Assembly: GCA_016933965.1 (NCBI GenBank)
Contig: JAFGTS010000026.1
Location: forward strand, 44,044-108,043
Direction of reading: 5' to 3'
DNA: 64,000 nucleotides
DNA from: Deltaproteobacteria bacterium
GTDB taxonomy: Bacteria; Desulfobacterota; Syntrophia; Syntrophales; UBA2210
The notes below the pieces were generated by a model. The model ran no database searches and was not told where the DNA came from. It saw only the letters and a list, made by a program, of their open reading frames with translations. Position numbers and translations under genes: made by a program. Shown one piece after another: positions 58,227 to 64,000 of this stretch; the first letter of the stretch is position 1, and every line of letters starts with the position of its first letter.

Positions 58227-60929
58227 ATGCCTCTTTTGACACTCTATTTTCAGCTTCATCAACCCTTCAGGCTTCATCCCGACAGGGACAAGTTTCTGTG
58301 GAACGACGTAAACCGGGATATTTTTCTGAAGGTATCGGAAAAATGCTATCTTCCGGCCCTGACCATGTTCAAGGAACTTGTTGCCGGCCATGATTCATTC
58401 AAAATAACGCTGAGCATGTCGGGGACCTTTCTTGAACAGGCCGAGACGTTCCGGCCGGAGGTGATCACCGCACTGCAGGAACTGCTCGATGCGGGGGCCG
58501 GACGGTCCCAGGTGGAGTATCTTGATGAAACGTATTACCATTCCCTTACAAGCCTCTTTTCCGATCCCCAGAAACTGGAATTCCGTGATCAGGTGTCACT
58601 GCATCGCGACGGAATGCGGAAATTCTTCGGCATCCAGCCGAGTTCCTTCAGAAATACCGAATTGATGTACAATAACAACATCGCCGACACCGTGGCGGAC
58701 ATGGGGTACCGGGCCATTCTCTGTGAACGGCGGGATGATATGTATGGGAGTGACGGAAAAACGGTTTCCCCGAACGCCGTTTTCCGGGCGAAGGGAAGCG
58801 ACCTGATCGTGATCCCCCGGAATCGTGAATTGAGCGATGATGTCGCTTTCCGTTTCCCCCATACCCCTGTCGCGCCGGAAGTATACGCAGAGAATATTTC
58901 CCGGATAGACGGCGAGGTGGTCCTGTTGGGATATGACTTCGAGCATATCGGGGAACACATCTGGAAGGACAAGGGCATCTTTGAGTTCTGGAGGGGTCTG
59001 CCGGCTGCTCTGACCGGTCATGAAAGCATAGTCATGGCAAACCCCACGGAGATCGCCGATCGCTTTACAGGTTCCGAGTGCCCCGTCGTGGACATCCCCG
59101 GCCTTTCCACTTCTTCCTGGGCCGATGAGGGCCGGGACACTTTCGGATGGCTCGGGACCATGACCCAGTATGAGCTGTTCAGGGATATAGAAAGACTGGA
59201 GGAACGGGCGCGGCGGACCGGCGGTGAACTTCTCACGCAGTGGCGCCATCTCACCACGTCGGACCAGGTGTATTTCCTTCACGAGCGGTTTGGTGAGGAC
59301 CATGCCGTTCACTCCTATTTCAACCCTTACGGGGGGTCCATCACGCAGGCGGCTCATATCCTGACCCGAAAGATCGATTTCTTCGATGTGGCGCTGGCGC
59401 GGTTCGAGATCCTCAAGAAAAGCGAACGCACCGCCGTACTTATTATTGCGCCCGAAACGGGGCGGCTGCCCGACAGGATGGGGGCGCTTGCCCGATACAT
59501 ATCGGGGAAAAGCGGCGGTCTGGGTGAGGTCGTGTCCGCCCTGTGCGAAGGGCTCATGGAGAGAAATATCGATGTCCACCTGACGACCCTCAATCTCAAA
59601 AAACGGTTTCAGCGGGAGTCCAATCTTGATGAATATGGATGGCGGGAAATACGTTACAAGATCGACTCTGACAACATTCATCTGGTGAGCTCGGCCGTTT
59701 TTGCCGATCTGACCGGGGCGTACGCGGGGGATCCCCGGTTGAACGCGGCCGAATTCCAGAAGGAAGTGGTGAACAATGTCATTAAATCCGTCCGGGCGGC
59801 CAGCAGGGGAGACATGATCGTTCACAGCCATGACTGGATGGCCGGCGGCGGGATAGCGGCATACGTAAATGCCCGGGGCATACCGCTCCTGCACACGGTT
59901 CACAATAGTTTCACGGGGCACGTCCCCGTCGACATGTTCTTCGGTATCGATATCGACGAGTTGTCTCAATTTCTCTACTACTCCGAGGAATACGGCGTGC
60001 GGTGCATAGACTGCCAGGCGACGGCGATCAAGAACGCGAACCTTATCAATTTCGTGGGGCAGCGGTTTCTTGAGGAGATCGTGAACGATTACTTCATGGA
60101 CAGGCATATTATTCCGTCCAGCGTTCGGCAGGAGGTAAAGGAAAAATATTATTTCGGTTCGGCCCTGTCCATTATCAACGCCCCGTCCAGGGCGATGTTC
60201 CCCGAACACTGTGAGTACCTGCTCCGGAACTACGGACCCGACGATGATATCCTGGCGGCAAAGGCTGAAAACCGCATGGAATTTCAGAAACGCATAGGAT
60301 TGAACGTGGACCCCGGGGCGATCCTGTTCTACTGGCCCTCGCGGCTCGATTCCCTTCAAAAGGGAGTGGAGCTCCTTGAGGACATCCTGTTGCGGTTCGC
60401 CATAGAACATGGTGACGTGCAGTTTGCCATCGTATCCGACGGTGTCGGCGGTGATCGGGCCCACGAGGAGATCATCGGAAGGATCGCCTGGGCTTCGGGA
60501 GGAAAGATCGCCTTCCACAACTATGATGAACCCCTGTCAATGCTCGGTTTTGCGGCGGCAAGTGATGTGTTCGGAGCTTCACTGTACGAACCGTGCGGGC
60601 AGATCGACCAGGTGGGCAATCTCTTCGGGGCTACGGCGACCAACCGCGATACAGGCGGATATCACGACAAGATCCGTGAACTGCGCCTGAAGCGGGATGG
60701 GGCCCCCAAGGATGTGGGGAACGGATTTCTCTTTCGTGATTATGATTCCGGAGGGCTATGGTACGGGTTGGAAAAAAGCGTGTCCTTCCACCGGCTGCCG
60801 CCGGAGGTGAGAGAGGGCCAGATGAAACGGATCATGCGGGAGACCCGCGACACCTATGATCTCGAAAAGATGATCGCCGAATACATCAGAGCCTATGAAC
60901 GGCTCAACGGCGGGAAACCGCTCGCATAG
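58227..60929 (+). CDS. Fusion of GH57 alpha-glucanohydrolase/transferase and GT5 glycogen synthase
   Basis: 900 aa. The first ~385 residues are a GH57 domain: LYFQLHQPFRLHPDRD, FRNTELMYNNNIAD (catalytic Glu region) and LGYDFEHIGEHIW with a conserved Asp. From ~410 a GT5 starch/glycogen synthase follows: SGKSGGLGEVVSALCEGL with Lys428 of the KxGGL donor site, IVHSHDWMAGG, and SLYEPCGQIDQVGNLFGA near the C-terminus. GH57 members are amylases, branching enzymes or glucanotransferases; which one cannot be decided here. AAGGA precedes the ATG. It converges on the GT81-like gene. Confidence 0.9.
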   Translation: MPLLTLYFQLHQPFRLHPDRDKFLWNDVNRDIFLKVSEKCYLPALTMFKELVAGHDSFKITLSMSGTFLEQAETFRPEVITALQELLDAGAGRSQVEYLDETYYHSLTSLFSDPQKLEFRDQVSLHRDGMRKFFGIQPSSFRNTELMYNNNIADTVADMGYRAILCERRDDMYGSDGKTVSPNAVFRAKGSDLIVIPRNRELSDDVAFRFPHTPVAPEVYAENISRIDGEVVLLGYDFEHIGEHIWKDKGIFEFWRGLPAALTGHESIVMANPTEIADRFTGSECPVVDIPGLSTSSWADEGRDTFGWLGTMTQYELFRDIERLEERARRTGGELLTQWRHLTTSDQVYFLHERFGEDHAVHSYFNPYGGSITQAAHILTRKIDFFDVALARFEILKKSERTAVLIIAPETGRLPDRMGALARYISGKSGGLGEVVSALCEGLMERNIDVHLTTLNLKKRFQRESNLDEYGWREIRYKIDSDNIHLVSSAVFADLTGAYAGDPRLNAAEFQKEVVNNVIKSVRAASRGDMIVHSHDWMAGGGIAAYVNARGIPLLHTVHNSFTGHVPVDMFFGIDIDELSQFLYYSEEYGVRCIDCQATAIKNANLINFVGQRFLEEIVNDYFMDRHIIPSSVRQEVKEKYYFGSALSIINAPSRAMFPEHCEYLLRNYGPDDDILAAKAENRMEFQKRIGLNVDPGAILFYWPSRLDSLQKGVELLEDILLRFAIEHGDVQFAIVSDGVGGDRAHEEIIGRIAWASGGKIAFHNYDEPLSMLGFAAASDVFGASLYEPCGQIDQVGNLFGATATNRDTGGYHDKIRELRLKRDGAPKDVGNGFLFRDYDSGGLWYGLEKSVSFHRLPPEVREGQMKRIMRETRDTYDLEKMIAEYIRAYERLNGGKPLA

Positions 60930-60946
60930 AAGAAAGCCGGACACCC

Positions 60947-62191
60947 TCATTTCTTTACGCCTCCGTCCCATACCTCGATGAGATAGTCCTTGTATTCCTC
61001 GAACTTCCGTGCCTGATCCTCAACGAGGGATTCCGCTTCCTGGGAGGACATGTTCCAGCTCTGCTTGACGAAGGATGCCACGCGACAGTAATAGAGGGGT
61101 GTCATGAGGTCGATCAGTTTGTATCGGTTGGCGCTCCAGGTATGAAAGGTGGCGGCCAGTTCATAGAGCATGCGGGCCCATGCCTCAGTGGGAATGTGAA
61201 AGGAGGCCCGGTTCATTTTCGAGGCCCGCTTGACGTGTTCGAAACTGTCGGCACTGAAAATGTCCTGCCAGAGAACGGAGAACTGTTTGTAGCCGATCTT
61301 GAAGTGTTCGATGATACCATCAAGGTTTACGGTAACCGGCTCCGGCTCCATAATGCCCTGGTATCCCGATATCTCGACGGCTTCGCTTCCCCGGACGTTT
61401 TTCCAGTAGGTCTCATTTTTTTCCATGAGGGTAAAGACGGTCCAGAGCACCTGCCGGAACATGGGACCCAGGTGCTGCCCGGGGTCCTTGGCATCGTGGA
61501 TCTTCACGCCGAGGTTCGATTGACAGATCCTGAACCCCCCGGTTATCGCGTTCGTGGTCATCCAGATGTCTATCCCGTATCGGGCGACATCGGTGTCCCA
61601 CACGTCCTGATCGACATAATATTTGATCAGGTTCCTGGAGAGTGAAAAATCGCCGCCGATGGGCTGACGGATCCGCTTTCCATAGAGCGACCGGGTCAGG
61701 TTGTACACGATGTTGTTGGTTATGGTTCCGTCGTATTTGTGGCGGATGTACACGGGAGCGACGAAATCAAAATCTTTTGCGAGAACCGGGTCGATGAGGT
61801 ACCGGATCCAGTCGGGGGTTATGCTTCGCAGGTCGGAGTCAACGACGGCGCAGGCCTTTATTCCGAGACGGTTCGCTGATTCGAAGACCGACCGCAGTGC
61901 CGTGCCTTTGCCACCCGGGCCGCGGTAAATGGAAATGATCTTCTCCTGCCAGGGCTTTATCTGAAATTCCTTTGCCACCTCACGTGTGTCGTCGGTGGAA
62001 CCCCCGTCGGCGATGAGGATAACGCTTCGCCGGTCCTTGTAATGTTTTGCGAGGCCATGGGTCACCATCTGTATGACGTGTTCGATGGTAGTCTCGTTGT
62101 TGTAACAGGGGATACCGACGAGGATGTCGGCGGATTCGATCTCTTCAAGCCGCTTGGCCCCGTAGGTACGCAGCGCCGTATTGTAGTGCAT
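60947..62191 (-). CDS. GT2/GT81-like glycosyltransferase (glucosyl-3-phosphoglycerate synthase-like)
   Basis: 414 aa, soluble. ADILVGIPCYNNETTIEHVI and LIADGGSTDDTREVAKEF open the GT-A fold. RGPGGKGTALRSVF, CAVVDSDLRSITPDW (DxD) and RQPIGGDFSLSRNLI follow, matching the GT81/GpgS layout. The C-terminal ~130 residues are helical. GpgS-type enzymes make glucosyl- or mannosyl-3-phosphoglycerate, a precursor of compatible solutes and of primers for methylglucose polysaccharides. Here it converges on the GH57-GT5 fusion with a 17-base gap, so a role linked to glucan metabolism is plausible. Confidence 0.75.
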   Translation of the reverse strand: MHYNTALRTYGAKRLEEIESADILVGIPCYNNETTIEHVIQMVTHGLAKHYKDRRSVILIADGGSTDDTREVAKEFQIKPWQEKIISIYRGPGGKGTALRSVFESANRLGIKACAVVDSDLRSITPDWIRYLIDPVLAKDFDFVAPVYIRHKYDGTITNNIVYNLTRSLYGKRIRQPIGGDFSLSRNLIKYYVDQDVWDTDVARYGIDIWMTTNAITGGFRICQSNLGVKIHDAKDPGQHLGPMFRQVLWTVFTLMEKNETYWKNVRGSEAVEISGYQGIMEPEPVTVNLDGIIEHFKIGYKQFSVLWQDIFSADSFEHVKRASKMNRASFHIPTEAWARMLYELAATFHTWSANRYKLIDLMTPLYYCRVASFVKQSWNMSSQEAESLVEDQARKFEEYKDYLIEVWDGGVKK

Positions 62192-62310
62192 GGTTCACGT
62201 CCCTTCGTTGATGTTGATACGTATTGTAACACAATTTCTCGAAAAAAGGCATTGCCGCCATGGCGGTCGCTCAAGGACACATGCCGAGTGAGCACACGAA
62301 TCCTCCATGT

Positions 62311-63039
62311 TCACTGAGGTGGTGAAAGCAGGGCCCGGAGCTGTTCGGCGTTCTTCGGTGCCCGTCCCTCAAAATCATTGTCAAAGTATACATACACGTC
62401 ACCCTTGAAATCCGTTATTATCCGCGCCCATTCTTCCAGCTCCCCCCGGTCATATTCGGAAACATAGAGGTGCGTGGAGCCATGGAGCCGGATGTAAAGG
62501 AAATCCGCCGTCTCCGCGATAAGAAAAGGGTATCGGCCGGCCGTATCGGCGATGCACAGGGCGATGTTGTTATCGTCCATGATCGAAAGGGCCTCGTCGC
62601 TGAGCCAGCTCTGGTGCCTTACCTCGATGACATGACGCAGGGCGGGGTCCAGACGGCCGCAGAATTCGGAAAAACGTGATGGGTCGAAGCGCAGGGAAGG
62701 TGGTAACTGAATGAGCAGGGGGCCGAGCTTTTCCCGGAATCCCTCGACGGCGGAATAGAAGCGCTCAAGCGGTTCCTCGACGTTCAGCAGCTTTTTGATG
62801 TGTGTGATATAGCGGCTTGCCTTGACCGACCAGATAAAATCTCCCGGTGTCTGTTCATACCAGGCAGTGAAGGCGGTGATCCCGGGAAGTCGATAGAAGG
62901 ACGCGTTCAACTCGACCGTGGTGAACCGCGACGCATAAAAAGTGAGCCACCGCGATTGCGGGAGGCTGAGGGGATAAAAGACACCTCGCCAATGCCGGTA
63001 ATTCCAGCCCGAAGTGCCGATGAGTATTCCTCGCGACAT
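62311..63039 (-). CDS. DUF72 family protein (YecE-like)
   Basis: 242 aa. GTSGWNYRHWRGVFYP at the N-terminus, FTTVELNASFYRLP and IEVRHQSWL, plus YIRLHGSTHLYVSEY later, are the DUF72 signature; the fold is a TIM barrel. Function is unknown. The family is widely distributed and often monocistronic, as here. It lies upstream of, and in the same direction as, the GT81-like gene, 119 bases away. Confidence 0.92.
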   Translation of the reverse strand: MSRGILIGTSGWNYRHWRGVFYPLSLPQSRWLTFYASRFTTVELNASFYRLPGITAFTAWYEQTPGDFIWSVKASRYITHIKKLLNVEEPLERFYSAVEGFREKLGPLLIQLPPSLRFDPSRFSEFCGRLDPALRHVIEVRHQSWLSDEALSIMDDNNIALCIADTAGRYPFLIAETADFLYIRLHGSTHLYVSEYDRGELEEWARIITDFKGDVYVYFDNDFEGRAPKNAEQLRALLSPPQ

Positions 63040-63087
63040 GACGTCATTATAGAGAGTATCGGGTACGTGGTCAAATTAACAGTGGTA

Positions 63088-63137
63088 AAGCGACAAAGTG
63101 GCAAAGTGCAAAGTGGCAAAGCGACAGAGTGAAAAAC
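63088..63137. repeat. AAAGTGGCAAAG / AAAGCGACA tandem-like repeat
   Basis: Imperfect 7-8-base units built on GCAAAGTG and GCAAAGCGAC. GCAAAGCGACAGAGTGAAAA at 63116 is identical to that at 21250. It fills part of the 328-base gap (63040-63367) between the divergent DUF72 and carboxyltransferase genes. Confidence 0.65.
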
Positions 63138-63174
63138 ATGAATTATCCACGATTCGCGAATCCCGAAAAGTCTT

Positions 63175-63204
63175 TTGACAATTCCCACCCCTCTCTGTTA
63201 CAAG
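63175..63204 (+). promoter_or_regulatory. Candidate promoter of the carboxyltransferase gene
   Basis: Consensus TTGACA (63175-63180) is followed after 18 bases by TACAAG (63199-63204), or after 17 bases by TTACAA. It would leave a leader of about 155 bases before the ATG at 63368. Confidence 0.45.
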
Positions 63205-63367
63205 AGTGTTCAATTCCTTTCAATAATCCGTATTGTGCACAGAGCATGAACTCTCTTAACGGTCCGGGCACTGCCGGGTATCCGTGAGGATGTCACTGTT
63301 CAGCGGTATCGGAGGGCGGCGCTTGTGCCGACCGTGTCACCATGATCACATGCGGGAGAATCGCTAT

Positions 63368-64000
63368 ATGTCGTTTGGTGAAGAGCTCAAAGAGCTTGAA
63401 CAGCGAAAAGAAAAGGCCCGGGAAATGGGCGGCGCGGCTCGTGTCGGTCGCCGGCACGAACAGGGAAAACTGACCGCCCGCGAATGGATCGAAGCTCTCC
63501 TTGACGGGGACACGTTCCTGGAACTGGGCCTGCTGGCCTGTTCGGACCGGCCCGGAATGGAAGAGACAACACCTGCCGACGGCATCATTACGGGCTACGG
63601 CCGCATCGGGGGGAAACACGTAGGGATCATTGCCAATGATTTTACCGTTCTGGCATCCAGTAACGCCCGCATTTACTCAAAGAAGGCCGAAAAGCTGCGA
63701 AGGCAGTCATCGGAGCTCGGATTTCCACTGATATGGCTTGGAGAATCCGGCGGTGGTCGTGTTCCCGACATACAGGGCGCCCGGGGCATCGTTTCGCTGA
63801 TCTGCGGTGATGACCGGTCGGTCTTTTCCCAGTACAGCCACATCCGGAACACGCCATGGATAACGGCCGTCATGGGGCAGTGCACCGGTGTGCCCACTTG
63901 GCAATGCTGCCTGTCCGATTTTGTTGTTCAGGTGAAGGGGAGCACGCTTTCCGTTGCGGGGGCGCGAGCGCTTCAGAAGGCTATTGGGGCGACCTATACG
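63368..64000 (+). CDS. Acyl-CoA carboxylase carboxyltransferase (beta/propionyl-CoA carboxylase-like), N-terminal part
   Basis: The frame is open from ATG 63368 (GGGAGA upstream) to the window edge; 211 residues are present. Carboxyltransferase elements are RVGRRHEQGKLTAREWIEALL, ADGIITGYGRIGGKHVGIIAND and LGESGGGRVPDIQGARG, where biotin-linked CO2 is transferred to an acyl-CoA. ESGGGRVPD replaces the more common DSGGARIQEG, as in some anaerobe members (methylmalonyl- or glutaconyl-CoA decarboxylase-related). The subfamily needs the missing C-terminal half. Confidence 0.88.
   Translation, partial: MSFGEELKELEQRKEKAREMGGAARVGRRHEQGKLTAREWIEALLDGDTFLELGLLACSDRPGMEETTPADGIITGYGRIGGKHVGIIANDFTVLASSNARIYSKKAEKLRRQSSELGFPLIWLGESGGGRVPDIQGARGIVSLICGDDRSVFSQYSHIRNTPWITAVMGQCTGVPTWQCCLSDFVVQVKGSTLSVAGARALQKAIGATYT

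Noticed and set aside
58596..60518. Long (640 aa) minus-strand ORF opposite the GH57-GT5 gene
   Set aside because: A mirror frame of a GC-rich coding region; the plus-strand frame has strong family motifs and the minus-strand product resembles nothing.
62255..62266. CCGCCATGGCGG palindrome with a later T6 run (minus strand) after the DUF72 gene
   Set aside because: The usable stem is only about 4 bp and the T-run starts seven bases away, so it is too weak to call a terminator.

Overview
The window reads as chromosomal DNA of an anaerobic, Gram-negative bacterium, most likely of the deltaproteobacterial / Desulfobacterota lineage (inference). Pointers are a four-subunit 2-oxoacid:ferredoxin oxidoreductase with its own ferredoxin, a CCG-domain iron-sulfur protein next to a glycyl radical enzyme, a lipid A deacylase-like outer-membrane protein, an MSHA-like type IV pilus locus, and intergenic heptamer repeats. 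No phage, integrase, transposase, CRISPR array or rRNA is visible. The one RNA gene found is tRNA-Pro(TGG). By eye the first ~14.5 kb is more AT-rich than the rest.

Layout. 1-14.4 kb: MSHA-like pilus locus (assembly ATPase, platform protein, membrane-bound sigma-54 activator, two major-type prepilins, an ECF sigma factor with a membrane partner, four minor prepilins). It is interrupted by two TMTC-like membrane TPR proteins and a polyprenyl-phosphate sugar synthase-like GT2, which looks like an O-glycosylation module. 14.6-21.2 kb: a tight five-gene operon for a surface or lipid-linked glycan. 21.5-27.6 kb: small singletons (membrane protein, NIL ferredoxin, hydrolase, DUF1015, miaA, exported protein, GT-A protein). 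27.8-35.2 kb: housekeeping run ispG-proS-rel-amidase-rph-rdgB-tRNA-Pro. 35.2-42.2 kb: a redox-active-Cys protein, a MerR-PAS-cyclase-like regulator with three operator-like palindromes, the oxidoreductase operon on the minus strand, and an MBL-fold hydrolase. 42.6-47 kb: CCG protein, glycyl radical enzyme, PagL-like protein. 47-48.5 kb: CdaA-YbbR fusion (c-di-AMP). 49-62.2 kb: DHH phosphoesterase and a large glycogen cluster. 62.3-64 kb: DUF72 protein and the start of an acyl-CoA carboxylase carboxyltransferase.

How the genes work together. The glycogen cluster holds a debranching enzyme, a GT4 glycosyltransferase, a GT3 synthase fused to a GT35 phosphorylase (1422 aa), a GH57 glucanohydrolase fused to a GT5 synthase (900 aa) and a GT81-like transferase. 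Two different glycogen synthases are thus each fused to a degrading or remodelling enzyme. In the pilus locus, a Thr-rich mucin-like linker in a minor prepilin lies beside enzymes that resemble an O-mannosylation pathway. These two regions are the strongest candidates for under-described biology. Function calls come from motif and family recognition by eye; no database search was run.
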